A model generated the notes under the pieces. The model was not told the origin of the DNA. It saw nothing but the letters and a program-made list of their open reading frames with translations, and made no database searches. From NCBI RefSeq assembly GCF_003148495.1, contig NZ_QGGH01000001.1, positions 1,012,347-1,076,346 on the forward strand: a DNA stretch of 64,000 nucleotides, written 5' to 3'. The DNA comes from Mesorhizobium loti. Its GTDB lineage: Bacteria > Pseudomonadota > Alphaproteobacteria > Rhizobiales > Rhizobiaceae. Made by a program: the position numbers and the translations under genes. Shown here piece by piece: positions 46,665 to 55,273 of the stretch; positions within the stretch are counted from its first letter, which is position 1; each line of letters begins with the position of its first letter.

Positions 46665-47843
46665 ATGGACAAGCGCCTCTTCTGGCTTGCGCTCGGATCG
46701 TTCACGATCTCGACCGAAGGCTTTGTCATCTCCAGCCTTCTGCCCGATATCGCGGCGGACGCCGGCATCTCCATTCCGCTGGCCGGCACGCTGATCACCG
46801 CCTTCGCACTCGCTTACGCGGTCGGTACGCCGATCCTGGCGACGCTGACCGGCGAATGGGACCGGCGCCGCGTCATCCTGTGGACGCTGGTGTTCTTCGT
46901 GCTCGGCAACATCGCCGCCGCCCTGAGCTCCTCCTTCGAACTGCTGCTGATCGCGCGCATCGTCATGGCGCTGTCGTCGGGCCTGTTCGCGGCAACCGCG
47001 CAAGGCACCGCGGTGGCGCTGGTCGATGACCATCACCGGGCGCGTGCCATCGCCGTCGTCGTGGGCGGCACGACAGTGGCCGTTGCGGTCGGCGCACCGC
47101 TCGGCGCCCTTGTTGCGGCCTTCGCCGGCTGGCGCGGCACCTTCTATGCCATCGCCGGGCTCGGTGCGCTTGCCGGTGCGATCCTGTGGTACCGACTGCC
47201 GCAGGGCATCGTTGGCACCAGGCTGCCCTTGAAGCGCAGGCTGGCGGCTGCGATGCGTCCAGGCGTGATGCCGATCCTTTTGACGACAGTGCTGGCGCTG
47301 ATCGGCGCCTTCACCGTCTTTGCCTATGTCGCGCCATTGGCCATCGAGGGCGGCGGGCTCAGCCAGATCGCGCTGCCCGGCATGCTGCTCGCCTTCGGCG
47401 TCGGTGCCGTCATCGGCAACATTGCCGGCGGCCAGGCAGCCGATCGGTTCGGCGCGACGCATACCGTTGGCTGGTCGCTGGCGCTGAGCGCCGCCATGCT
47501 GGTCTTGCTGTCGGTCATACCGGCCTTCCTGCCGCACCATATTGCCGGGCCGGCGCTGATGGCGATGATGGTGCCGTGGGGCATCGTCGGCTGGGCGTTC
47601 CCACCAGCGCAGGCGAGCCGCATCATCAAGCTGGCGCCCGATGCCGCCCCGATCGTGCTGTCGCTCAACGCCTCGGCGCTCTATCTCGGCGTGGCGCTGG
47701 GCGCCGTGGTCGGTGGTGCGGTGCTGCGCTACGGCGCGCCGGCCGATCTCGGCCTAGTCGCCGCGATCTTCCCGATCATCGCGCTGGGCGTCGTACTGGC
47801 CGGCCGCTGGGTGGCCCGGCCGGCCGCCATGCCGGCTGAGTAG
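46665..47843 (+). CDS. MFS efflux transporter (DHA1, AraJ-like)
   Basis: A 392-aa transporter with about 12 membrane segments. ISTEGFVISSLLPDIAADAGISIPLAGTLITAFALAYAVGTP (part) is typical of the AraJ/YdhP branch of drug:H+ antiporter-1. GEWDRRRVIL fits loop 2-3, and a GGTTVAVAVGAPLGALV motif C suits an exporter. The frame runs on far upstream, but the ATG at 46665 follows AAGGA and matches family starts. Divergent ArsR regulator. Confidence 0.88.
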   Translation: MDKRLFWLALGSFTISTEGFVISSLLPDIAADAGISIPLAGTLITAFALAYAVGTPILATLTGEWDRRRVILWTLVFFVLGNIAAALSSSFELLLIARIVMALSSGLFAATAQGTAVALVDDHHRARAIAVVVGGTTVAVAVGAPLGALVAAFAGWRGTFYAIAGLGALAGAILWYRLPQGIVGTRLPLKRRLAAAMRPGVMPILLTTVLALIGAFTVFAYVAPLAIEGGGLSQIALPGMLLAFGVGAVIGNIAGGQAADRFGATHTVGWSLALSAAMLVLLSVIPAFLPHHIAGPALMAMMVPWGIVGWAFPPAQASRIIKLAPDAAPIVLSLNASALYLGVALGAVVGGAVLRYGAPADLGLVAAIFPIIALGVVLAGRWVARPAAMPAE

Positions 47844-47871
47844 GTCCTGTTGGCAACACCGGCCCAACGCC

Positions 47872-48330
47872 TCAGGGCGTGGCCGGCGGCAGATCGAAAT
47901 CCAGCGCGGCGATCTCATCGAGAGCCGCGCGCAGCCTTTCCGCCTTGTCGTTGCCGGCCACGTCCTCGAAACGCTGCTGGGCGATGTGCCACAGCTTCAT
48001 CGCCTCATCGAGCTTGACCAGACCCTGCGGCGTCAACCGCACGCGCTTGATGCGGCGGTCGTCCGGGTCGGCGAAGGTCTCGACATAGCCGTCGCGGATC
48101 AGCGGCTTCAGCGTATGGCCGAGCGCCGACAGGTCCATGATCAGCGACGCGGCGATGGCGCCCATCGCCGGCTCGTCGCCGATATGGATCTGGTAGAGCA
48201 GGCCCTGCTGCGTGGCCTTCAGGCCCGAAGGAGCCATGACATCATCATAGAACTGGCCGAGCTTGCGCGCCGCTCGACGCAGCATAGCGTTGTTGCAGAG
48301 GGTCAGGCCGGGCAGGGTGTCCTTTGACAT
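47872..48330 (-). CDS. MarR-family transcriptional regulator
   Basis: A 152-aa MarR-type regulator. Winged helix: IGDEPAMGAIAASLIMDLSALGHTLKPLIRDGYVE (part), wing FADPDDRRIKRVRLTPQG, helices at both ends for dimerisation. A single Cys (Cys12, LTLCNNAMLRRAARKL) lies near the N-terminus, the position of the redox Cys in OhrR-type regulators, so thiol sensing is possible. It diverges from an SDR gene with two strong palindromes at the promoter. Confidence 0.9.
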   Translation of the reverse strand: MSKDTLPGLTLCNNAMLRRAARKLGQFYDDVMAPSGLKATQQGLLYQIHIGDEPAMGAIAASLIMDLSALGHTLKPLIRDGYVETFADPDDRRIKRVRLTPQGLVKLDEAMKLWHIAQQRFEDVAGNDKAERLRAALDEIAALDFDLPPATP

Positions 48331-48396
48331 GATGGGTCCTTGGCGCCGACGAATGATATCCGGCCGCTGCCTCCCAAATAATCCTCGTTGCGATCA

Positions 48397-48450
48397 TTGA
48401 CAAGATAGTGGCATATGCCTATTTCGCCATTAGTGGTATATGCCACTAAT
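48397..48450 (+). promoter_or_regulatory. SDR promoter with two MarR-type palindromes
   Basis: TTGACA (48397-48402), 17 nt, TATTTC (48420-48425). Palindrome 1, GGCATATGCC (48410-48419), sits in the spacer; palindrome 2, ATTAGTGGTATATGCCACTAAT (one mismatch, 48429-48450; 22 bp), covers the expected start. The half-site AGTGGYATATGCC is shared by both. This is the layout of a repressor-controlled promoter. Confidence 0.7.
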
Positions 48451-48548
48451 TGAAATCAGATAGCTTTGCCGGCAAGGCGAGGGTGATTGCCCACGGTACC
48501 GGCGGCCAGGTCGAAACGAAGCAAATCAGTCGAAGAAGGAACAGGACA

Positions 48549-49343
48549 ATGAGTGGACAGAGCAACAAGGGCACGGCGGTCGTCACCGGTGCTTCGGCGG
48601 GCATCGGCGCGGTCTATGCGGACCGGCTGGCAGGGCAGGGCTACGATTTGGTGCTGGTGGCGCGGCGCGCCGACCGGCTGGAAGAGCTGGCCGAGAAGCT
48701 GCGTTATGCCTACGGCCGCAAGGTCAGCGTGATCAGCGCCGATCTCGCCGACGACAATGACGTCCGCCGCGTCGAGCAGGCAGTATCAGCCGACGAGAGC
48801 GTGACGCTGCTGGTCAACAATGCCGGCATTGGTGGTGCGCAGGTGGTGGCGACGGCAGACGCCGATGCGGCCGAGCGCATGATCAAGGTCAATGTCATCG
48901 CCTTGACACGCCTGACCCGCGCCGTGCTGCCGGGGTTTTTGGCGCGCAACCGTGGCGCCGTCGTCAACATCGCCTCGGTGCTCGCCTTCGACACCTCGTT
49001 CGGCGGCATCTACAGCGGCACCAAGGCCTATGTCGTCAACTTCACCGAGGCCCTGCAGCGCGAGGTCGCGGGTACCAAGGTGAAGGCCCAGGTGGTGCTG
49101 CCCGGCGCGACCCGGACAGATTTCTGGGAAATTGCCGGCAGCGATATCGACCAGCTTCCGAAGGAAATCATCATGACGGCCGACGATCTGGTCGATGCCG
49201 CACTTGTCGGCCTGGCCAAGGGCGAAGCCGTTACCGTGCCGGGGCTTGCCGACGCCGCCAAGCTCGACACGTTCCTTGGCGCACGGCAGGCCTTCTACGG
49301 CAGCCTGCACGCCGACAAGCCAGCGGCACGCTACGCGGCTTGA
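48549..49343 (+). CDS. Short-chain dehydrogenase/reductase
   Basis: A 264-aa classical SDR oxidoreductase. NADP-binding TGASAGIG (13-20), ADLADDNDV, NNAGIGG (90-96), Ser at about 143 and the catalytic Tyr155-x-x-x-Lys159 (YSGTKAYV). It has the arrangement of the YqjQ/DltE-like group and probably prefers NADPH, as ARRADR follows the second strand. Substrate unknown. AAGGA precedes ATG 48549. Regulation by the divergent MarR protein is suggested by the palindromic promoter. Confidence 0.9.
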   Translation: MSGQSNKGTAVVTGASAGIGAVYADRLAGQGYDLVLVARRADRLEELAEKLRYAYGRKVSVISADLADDNDVRRVEQAVSADESVTLLVNNAGIGGAQVVATADADAAERMIKVNVIALTRLTRAVLPGFLARNRGAVVNIASVLAFDTSFGGIYSGTKAYVVNFTEALQREVAGTKVKAQVVLPGATRTDFWEIAGSDIDQLPKEIIMTADDLVDAALVGLAKGEAVTVPGLADAAKLDTFLGARQAFYGSLHADKPAARYAA

Positions 49344-49364
49344 AGCAAGGCGTGGCGGTTGGCA

Positions 49365-49964
49365 TTACGCCGACCGCCACATCGGGACGATCGAGGCGGC
49401 CAGCACCAGTCCCAGCACGATGTTGAGCGCGCGCCATTGCCATTCGGTCTTGAGCAGCCGGGCCAGCAGCATGCCGGCCACGCACCAAAGCGACAGCGAG
49501 GCGGCGGCGGCGAGGCCGAAGGTGGCGCCGAGCAGCAGCGCGAGTTGCATCGGCCCGCTGGCCAGGGCCGCGAACGAGGCTGCGGCGCCCAGCCCCATCG
49601 CCCAGCCCTTGGGGTTCATCCATTGGATGCCGGCGCCGCCGAGAAAGCTGTTCGGTCTGGCCATGGTCACATCCAGATTGGGCGGTCCGCTGCGACCGAT
49701 CTTGATCGCCAGCCAGACGAGATAGAGCGAGCCGATGACCTTCATCGCCAGCTGCAGCGAGGGCACGGCAAGCAGCAGGCCGGCGAGCCCGGCGGCAGCG
49801 GCACCCGTCACCGTGGCAAGGCCAGCGGCGCTGCCGACCAGCAAGGGCACGGAACGGCGAAAGCCGAACTGCGCGCCGGATGCGGTCGACAGGGTCGTGG
49901 CGATGCCGGGCGTGGTGGTGGCAACGATGGCAAACAGGACGAGAGGGATGATGGGCTCGAACAT
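49365..49964 (-). CDS. LysE-family transporter
   Basis: A 199-aa membrane protein with about six segments. TTTPGIATTLSTASGAQFGFRRSV (part) and IGSLYLVWLAIKI, then GIQWMNPKGWAMGLGAA carry the family's conserved PG and NPK motifs. Likely an exporter of an amino acid or related compound; the divergent LysR gene is the probable controller, as in lysE-lysG pairs. The start at 49964 has GAGGAAG at good spacing; the frame continues upstream without support. Confidence 0.88.
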   Translation of the reverse strand: MFEPIIPLVLFAIVATTTPGIATTLSTASGAQFGFRRSVPLLVGSAAGLATVTGAAAAGLAGLLLAVPSLQLAMKVIGSLYLVWLAIKIGRSGPPNLDVTMARPNSFLGGAGIQWMNPKGWAMGLGAAASFAALASGPMQLALLLGATFGLAAAASLSLWCVAGMLLARLLKTEWQWRALNIVLGLVLAASIVPMWRSA

Positions 49965-50028
49965 GCAGCTTCCTCTGTGGGACCGCCATCGTAGCCATGC
50001 ACTAACTTCAGTAAATGCAATGTTTGCT

Positions 50029-50061
50029 ATGCTTGGCATTAGGATACATAATGCCAAGCAT
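50029..50061. promoter_or_regulatory. Perfect 13-bp inverted repeat over the LysR start codon
   Basis: ATGCTTGGCATTA (50029-50041), 7-nt spacer, TAATGCCAAGCAT (50049-50061). The second arm includes the ATG at 50051, and the AGGA ribosome site spans the first arm end and spacer. It could be the regulator's own operator in DNA or a hairpin hiding the ribosome site in RNA. Confidence 0.7.
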
Positions 50062-50929
50062 GATCCGAAATCTCGACATGGCGCTGATCCGCACCTTCGT
50101 GACCGTCGCCGACAAGGCCAGTATGACGGCGGCGGCCAACGCGCTGCACCTGACGCAAGGTGCTGTCAGCCAGCAGGTCAAGCGGCTCGAGGAGGCGCTC
50201 GGTTCCAGCCTGTTTGAGCGCGATCGGCGCGGCTTGCGGTTGACGCGTGCCGGCGAACAGCTGTTCGGCAAGGGCAAGCGCCTGCTTGGCCTGAATGACG
50301 AAATCTGGGCCGAAATGGCAGGTACGCCGATGGTCGGGCAGGTGCGGCTCGGCGTGCCTTACGACCTTGTCGGCACCTTGCTGGCGCCGGTGCTGAAAAC
50401 CTATGCCGAGACCTATCCGCAGGTCGAGATATCGTTGGTCTGCGCCTCGTCGCCGGAACTGACTGCTGCCCTTGCGGCCGGGACCATCGACCTTGCGGTG
50501 ATCGAGGAACGCGTCGGTCCGTCGGCGGGCGAATGCCTTGCCATCGACCGGCTGGTCTGGGTCGGCGCCAAGGGCGGCGTTGCCCGCGCCAAGCGGCCGC
50601 TGCCGGTGTCGATCGTCGCCGACACCTGCGCTTTCCGCCCAGCGGTGCTGGCGGCGCTCAGCGAGCATGGGCTGGAGTGGCGCACGGTGTTCGAAAACGG
50701 CAACATCGACGCGACGACGGCGACGGTGCGGTCGGACCTTGCGGTGACCACCTGGCTGGCCTCCACGGTGCCGGCCGATCTCGACATATTGCCATCTGAG
50801 TCAGGCCTACCGCCGCTGCCGAATTTTGCCATCAACCTGCATCTTCCGAGGCATGGGGTAGGCCCGGCGGCGCAGGAATTCGCGCGGCATATCCGCGAGG
50901 GGCTGGCACGGCGGCCGCAGGCGGCTTGA
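50051..50929 (+). CDS. LysR-family regulator divergent from lysE-type gene
   Basis: A 292-aa LysR regulator. HTH region MTAAANALHLTQGAVSQQVKRLE (part) at about 25-45, effector domain 95-285 (GQVRLGVPYDLVGTLLAPVL). Two starts are possible: ATG 50051 with AGGA at 6-nt spacing, or ATG 50060 (MIRNLDMALIRTF), which matches LysR N-termini better. It probably controls the divergent LysE exporter and itself through the inverted repeat covering its start. Confidence 0.87.
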   Translation: MPSMIRNLDMALIRTFVTVADKASMTAAANALHLTQGAVSQQVKRLEEALGSSLFERDRRGLRLTRAGEQLFGKGKRLLGLNDEIWAEMAGTPMVGQVRLGVPYDLVGTLLAPVLKTYAETYPQVEISLVCASSPELTAALAAGTIDLAVIEERVGPSAGECLAIDRLVWVGAKGGVARAKRPLPVSIVADTCAFRPAVLAALSEHGLEWRTVFENGNIDATTATVRSDLAVTTWLASTVPADLDILPSESGLPPLPNFAINLHLPRHGVGPAAQEFARHIREGLARRPQAA

Positions 50930-50943
50930 ACGCTTCGCTCCGC

Positions 50944-51130
50944 TGGAGCACCCCTCATCCGTCTCGGCGCTGCGCGCCGATCCACCTTCTCCCACAAGGG
51001 GAGAAGGCAAGATTGCGCGCATGTCCCTGCCAATTACCGACGTTAAAGATTGGCCGAGCCACATGCCCCAGGCTCCGCCTTCTCTCCTTGTGGGAGAAGG
51101 TGGCCGAGCGAAGCTCGGTCGGATGAGAGG
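50944..51130. repeat. REP-like pair, CTTCTCCCACAAGGGGAGAAG variant
   Basis: CCCCTCATCCGTCTCGGCGC...CCTTCTCCCACAAGGGGAGAAGG and the inverse copy CTTCTCTCCTTGTGGGAGAAGG...GGTCGGATGAGAGGTG flank a 60-bp spacer. Fills the gap between the LysR and DHFR-like genes. Confidence 0.85.
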
Positions 51131-51161
51131 TGCTCCAGCTTGGCGCCACGTTTCGGCAGTT

Positions 51162-51812
51162 CTATTTCCAGTTCTTGCGCCGCTCGATCTCGGCGTCGGA
51201 TGGCTCGCCTGTGACAAACGACCCGGTCTTGATCTCGCTGGATCGTTCGTAGGTCGCCATGATGACGCCGGTGCTGGAGGCCTGCGACTTGATAAGCTTG
51301 AAGGCGGCCGGCATCGCGCCATCGCCGAACAGCCGCTTGCCCTTGCCCAGCAATAGCGGGAAGATCATCAGCCGGATCTCGTCGATCAGCCCGTTGGCGA
51401 GCAAGGTCTGGATCAGATTGCCAGATCCCTGGATGAGCAAGTCAGGTCCATCCTCCTGCTTGAGGCGGCGCAACGTCGCGACGATATCCGGCCCAAGCGA
51501 TTGCGTGTTCTGCCAGGTGAGAGTGTCAGGCCGATGCGTCGCCACATATTTGGTCGCAGGGTTGAAGGCATCCGCGATCGGATCTTTCTGATACGGCCAG
51601 TACGCGGCGAAGATGTCGTAGGTTCTGCGGCCGAGCAGCAGGGCGAAGGGTTTGGAGAAGAGTTCATCCATTGCCACGCCCGCCACCTCGTCAAAGTAGT
51701 GGAAGGTCCAGCCGCCGAACTTAAAGCCGCCGACCGGGTCCTCTTCCGGACCGCCGGGCGCCTGCATGACGCCGTCGAGGCTGACGAATGTCGCAGCGAT
51801 GATCTTTCTCAT
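51162..51812 (-). CDS. Dihydrofolate reductase/RibD C-terminal domain protein
   Basis: A 216-aa protein of the RibD C-terminal/DHFR-like family. RKIIAATFVSLDGVMQAPGG is the typical opening, followed by LLLGRRTYDIFAAYWP, KYVATHRPDTLTWQNTQSL (part), DLLIQGSGNLIQTLLANGLIDE (part) and FPLLLGKGKRLF. Such proteins bind NADPH; most have no known physiological substrate. The C-terminus has a basic, polar tail (DAEIERRKNWK). Start 51812 is preceded by GGGAG. Confidence 0.88.
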   Translation of the reverse strand: MRKIIAATFVSLDGVMQAPGGPEEDPVGGFKFGGWTFHYFDEVAGVAMDELFSKPFALLLGRRTYDIFAAYWPYQKDPIADAFNPATKYVATHRPDTLTWQNTQSLGPDIVATLRRLKQEDGPDLLIQGSGNLIQTLLANGLIDEIRLMIFPLLLGKGKRLFGDGAMPAAFKLIKSQASSTGVIMATYERSSEIKTGSFVTGEPSDAEIERRKNWK

Positions 51813-51920
51813 TCCAATCTCCCGTTTCTTCAACCCACGCCGTCGTGGCCGGACTTCAACCCAAGGACGGGCGACCGCCTACCGGTCCGACAGGACATGT
51901 GAAATTTTGGCAAGCCACCG

Positions 51921-52775
51921 TCATTTGCGAGGTCCGGTGCGCGGTCTGGCGTCGAGACTTTTCGACGAGAACCAGACATCGCCGAAGATGGCGGTGGCGG
52001 TGCGGTCCGGCGCCTTGTCCTGCACCAGCCAGATCGAGCGGCTGCTCGCGGCCTGCTCGCGCGTCGGGATCGTCGCCGCAGGGTCGGCAATCGAGGCGCC
52101 GACACAGGGAATGAACCACGATCGCATGAACGGATCGCAGGCGAAGCCGTTTTCGGTGCGGGTCACCATCACCGCCAGCGGGACGCGCTCGGCCGGGCGC
52201 CAGGGAAAGATCATGCGGCCGCGTGGCCGCAACGCCTTCAGCCACCCAGCCGGCGGTGCAGCAACGCCCGCATTGACATAGATGATGTCGGATGCCGGCA
52301 ACGGCGTCGTCACGGCATCGCCATGGACGACCGTTACATTGCCATAGGCTTCGAGATTTTGTCGCGCGAGATCGGCCAGCTTTTCGTCGAGTTCGAAAGC
52401 GGTGACGGTGCCGCTGGGCGACACCAGCCTGGCCAGCGCCGCGGTGTAGTAGCCGGTGCCGGCGCCGATATGGCAAACGGCTTCGCCGGGTTTTGGTGCG
52501 AGCTTTCCGATCCACATGGCGTGCAGGAACGGCTCGCCATTGTTGATGCCCTTGTCGTCGTCGAGCGCCACCAGCACGTTCTGGTAGATGTGGGCCGGAT
52601 CGGCGCTCGGCGTCGTGACCTTGCCGTTGCCGGCGATGATCGTCCACGGTCCGGGACCGAGAAACGCTTCGCGCGGCACCTCGGCGAAAACCGTCTCCAG
52701 GCGCGGATCGGGCGAGGAGGCGTTGGCGGCCATCAGCCGCGCGTAGAATTTCCTGATGTCTTCGATCCGGGTCAT
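51921..52775 (-). CDS. Protein-L-isoaspartate methyltransferase-like protein
   Basis: A 284-aa SAM-dependent methyltransferase of the PCMT fold. VFAEVPREAFLGPGPWTII and AHIYQNVLVALDD resemble the PCMT N-terminal part; SAM motif I is VCHIGAGTGYYTAALARL, then TAFELDEKLADLARQNL and GDAVTTPLPASDIIYVNAG (part). It is longer than usual Pcm (about 210-220 aa), with an extra C-terminal section (FACDPFMRSWFIPCVGAS), as in a separate alphaproteobacterial group, so repair of isoaspartate is not certain. ATG 52775 is chosen over one five codons earlier. Confidence 0.78.
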   Translation of the reverse strand: MTRIEDIRKFYARLMAANASSPDPRLETVFAEVPREAFLGPGPWTIIAGNGKVTTPSADPAHIYQNVLVALDDDKGINNGEPFLHAMWIGKLAPKPGEAVCHIGAGTGYYTAALARLVSPSGTVTAFELDEKLADLARQNLEAYGNVTVVHGDAVTTPLPASDIIYVNAGVAAPPAGWLKALRPRGRMIFPWRPAERVPLAVMVTRTENGFACDPFMRSWFIPCVGASIADPAATIPTREQAASSRSIWLVQDKAPDRTATAIFGDVWFSSKSLDARPRTGPRK

Positions 52776-52861
52776 GATGCCGGAGAACATAGCGCGGATT
52801 GCCGATTTGTCGCGAGGCTACCCTCTGCGCAGAGGGCAGCCGGCTCTCGGCGAGGCGGCGC

Positions 52862-54226
52862 TCAGCCGACCCCGAATATGGTATCGTAAAGCAGCTTGAA
52901 GTTAAGCACCAGGATGATCGCGGCAACCACCCAGGCAAGGGCTGCGACGCCGCGCGGAATGGCGAGGTTGCCCATCTTCTTCTTGTCTGAGACGAACTGT
53001 ACCAGTGGGACGACCGCGAAGGGCAACTGCATCGACAGGATCACCTGGCTGAACACCAGCAACTGGCCGGTGCCCTTTTCGCCATAGAGCGCGGTGACGA
53101 TCACCACCGGGACGATGGCGAGGCCGCGCGTCAGGAGCCGGCGTGCCCAGTTGGGAATGCGCAGGCGCAGGAAGCCTTCCATGATGATCTGGCCGGCAAG
53201 CGTTGCGGTCACCGTCGAGTTCAGGCCGGATGCCAGTAGAGCGACGGCGAACAGGATCGATGCGATGCTGAGGCCGAGCAGCGGCGACAGCAGCTCGAAG
53301 GCCTGGCTGATTTCGGCGACATCCTGGTGGCCGGTGTTGTGGAAGGCGACTGCCGATACGATCAGGATCGAGGCGTTGACGAACAAAGCCAGCATCAGGG
53401 CGATGGTCGAGTCCGTCGTTGCCCATTTGATGGCGTCGCGCTTGCCCTTGTCGGTGCGTTCATAGGCGCGGGTCTGCACGATCGAGGAGTGCAGATAGAG
53501 ATTATGCGGCATGACGGTGGCGCCGATGATGCCGATGGCGATGTAGAGCATCGCCGGATTTGTGACGATTTCCGACGACGGCACGAACATGGCATGCAGG
53601 ATCGAGCCGGCCGGCGGGGCGGCGACGAAGATTTGGATGGCGAAGCAGCTGAAGATGATGATCAAAAGCGCGATGACGAAGGCTTCGAGATAGCGGAAGC
53701 CCTTGTTCATCAGCAGAAGCACGAGGAAGGCGTCGAGCGCCGTCAGCATCGCGCCGCCGATCAGAGGAATGCCGAACAGAAGCTGCAGCGCGATCGCCGT
53801 GCCGATGACCTCGGCCAGGTCGCAAGCGATGATGGCCAGCTCGCAGGCGATCCACAGCACGAAGTTGACCGGACGCGGATAATAGGCGCGGCAGGCCTGG
53901 GCAAGGTCGCGGCCGGTGGCGATGCCGAGCCGTGCTGCCAGCGCCTGCAGCAGGATCGCCATCAGGTTGGACAGCATGATGATGAACAGCAGCGTGTAGC
54001 CGAACTGCGCGCCGCCGGCGAGGTCGGTCGCCCAGTTGCCTGGGTCCATATAGCCGACCGAGACCATGTAGCCGGGACCCATGAAGGCGAACAGGCGACG
54101 GAACCAGACGCCCGAATTCGGCACCGCGATGGAGGAATTGACTTCGCGCAGGCTGGGCTGTTCGTCCTCGTCGGGCCCGGCGAACCGCCATGAGGAACGG
54201 GAGGCTGTGGCTTCGGCTTCGGACAT
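52862..54226 (-). CDS. mntH: Nramp-family manganese transporter
   Basis: A 454-aa proton-coupled Mn(II)/Fe(II) importer with about 11 membrane segments. Metal-site motif DPGNW (61-65) in segment 1 and [15 protein letters not shown] in segment 6 are intact. N-terminal 40 residues are soluble and acidic. Divergent from mntR, which should repress it when manganese is ample. In rhizobia MntH supports Mn-dependent superoxide dismutase and symbiosis; that is known from relatives. Confidence 0.95.
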   Translation of the reverse strand: MSEAEATASRSSWRFAGPDEDEQPSLREVNSSIAVPNSGVWFRRLFAFMGPGYMVSVGYMDPGNWATDLAGGAQFGYTLLFIIMLSNLMAILLQALAARLGIATGRDLAQACRAYYPRPVNFVLWIACELAIIACDLAEVIGTAIALQLLFGIPLIGGAMLTALDAFLVLLLMNKGFRYLEAFVIALLIIIFSCFAIQIFVAAPPAGSILHAMFVPSSEIVTNPAMLYIAIGIIGATVMPHNLYLHSSIVQTRAYERTDKGKRDAIKWATTDSTIALMLALFVNASILIVSAVAFHNTGHQDVAEISQAFELLSPLLGLSIASILFAVALLASGLNSTVTATLAGQIIMEGFLRLRIPNWARRLLTRGLAIVPVVIVTALYGEKGTGQLLVFSQVILSMQLPFAVVPLVQFVSDKKKMGNLAIPRGVAALAWVVAAIILVLNFKLLYDTIFGVG

Positions 54227-54453
54227 GAGGGGAGGCTTTCCGCGAAACTGGGCGATGTTCCCTTAAGCTATGCCATGGCTCAACATTATGCAATATGCTA
54301 TATTTCATTGTTCGTGCTTTTTATTGAGCTGCTGCCAATGTGCGAAAGGGGGCAGGCGGTTGCGCCTGTGGGGGAATGCAAATAAACGGCCTGAAGAATC
54401 AGAGCCCGTGCTATAAAAGCAGCGACGGCTAAAACTCCGAGGAGGAGCGCGTA

Positions 54454-54906
54454 GTGGCGCTGAAGAACAGACCAGTCCCGCGCGAGCCACTGCCTGACGC
54501 CAACGTCCATTCGGAGGGCTTCCGGCAGACGCGCGAAGCGCGCCGCAGCGCGCTTGTCGAGGACTATGTCGAGTTGATCGCCGACCTGATCGAGGACGGC
54601 AACGAGGCGCGCCAGGTCGACATCGCAGCAAGGCTTGGCGTTGCCCAGCCGACCGTGGCCAAGATGCTGAGCAGGCTGTGCGCCGACGGTCTGGTGTCGC
54701 GAAAACCCTATCGCGGCGTGTTCCTGACCGATGCCGGGCGCAAGGTCGCGGAGGAAAGCCGCATCCGCCACCACACGGTGGAAGCCTTTTTGCGCTCGCT
54801 CGGCGTCAGTGCCGAAACGGCGCGCATCGATGCCGAGGGTATCGAGCATCATGTCAGCGCCGAGACGCTGGAAGCTTTTCGGAAGGCGATGACGGCGGCG
54901 CGCTGA
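54454..54906 (+). CDS. mntR: Manganese-responsive DtxR-family regulator
   Basis: A 150-aa MntR/DtxR-type regulator. [31 protein letters not shown] (part), then [34 protein letters not shown] (part) with the His-His and Glu metal ligands, and [14 protein letters not shown]. As in other alphaproteobacterial copies it lacks the SH3-like third domain. GTG start with GGAGGAG at 54440-54446. Divergent from mntH; the 227-bp gap has AT-rich TGCAATATGCTATATT-like symmetry that could be its operator. Confidence 0.92.
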   Translation: MALKNRPVPREPLPDANVHSEGFRQTREARRSALVEDYVELIADLIEDGNEARQVDIAARLGVAQPTVAKMLSRLCADGLVSRKPYRGVFLTDAGRKVAEESRIRHHTVEAFLRSLGVSAETARIDAEGIEHHVSAETLEAFRKAMTAAR

Positions 54907-55005
54907 GCCGCACCCGCCGCCGGATTTCCACTGCCTCCGGAACCCTCGCACGCCAAGCACGTTGCTTCTGACACCCGCGCAAGTCGCGCGGCAAGGGAGG
55001 AAGCG

Positions 55006-55194
55006 ATGGGCGTTGAACAGGCACCGACCGCAAAGGGCAAGCAAGCGGCCAAGGGACTGAAACAGGCGGCGGCGAAGGACGAGCGCAAGACCGAGGCCGA
55101 AACCGGCCATCCGCTGAAAAAGGGCGCGGCGCGTTTCGAGGAGCGTTCGAAGAGCTCCGACGGCAAGAGTGCCGGCGCCAAGCAGAAAGATTAG
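55006..55194 (+). CDS. Small Lys/Ala-rich protein
   Basis: A 62-aa hydrophilic protein of unknown function, with GGGAGGA right before the ATG. It is rich in Lys, Ala, Glu and Gly (GKQAAKGLKQAAAKDERKTE), without hydrophobic segments or cysteines, so probably disordered; such small proteins may bind nucleic acid or act in stress. No family recognised. The good ribosome site is the main support. Confidence 0.6.
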   Translation: MGVEQAPTAKGKQAAKGLKQAAAKDERKTEAETGHPLKKGAARFEERSKSSDGKSAGAKQKD

Positions 55195-55273
55195 ACGTCT
55201 GTCAGGCCGACGTCAGCGGTTTTGGGTGAAAGCCGTCGGTCGAGACGTGGTGGCGCTTCAGCAAACCGTTCTC

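Noticed and set aside
54285-54310. Defined MntR operator before mntH
   Set aside because: The AT-rich symmetry (GCAATATGC, TATATT) is loose; I could not fix exact borders, so it is mentioned only under mntR.
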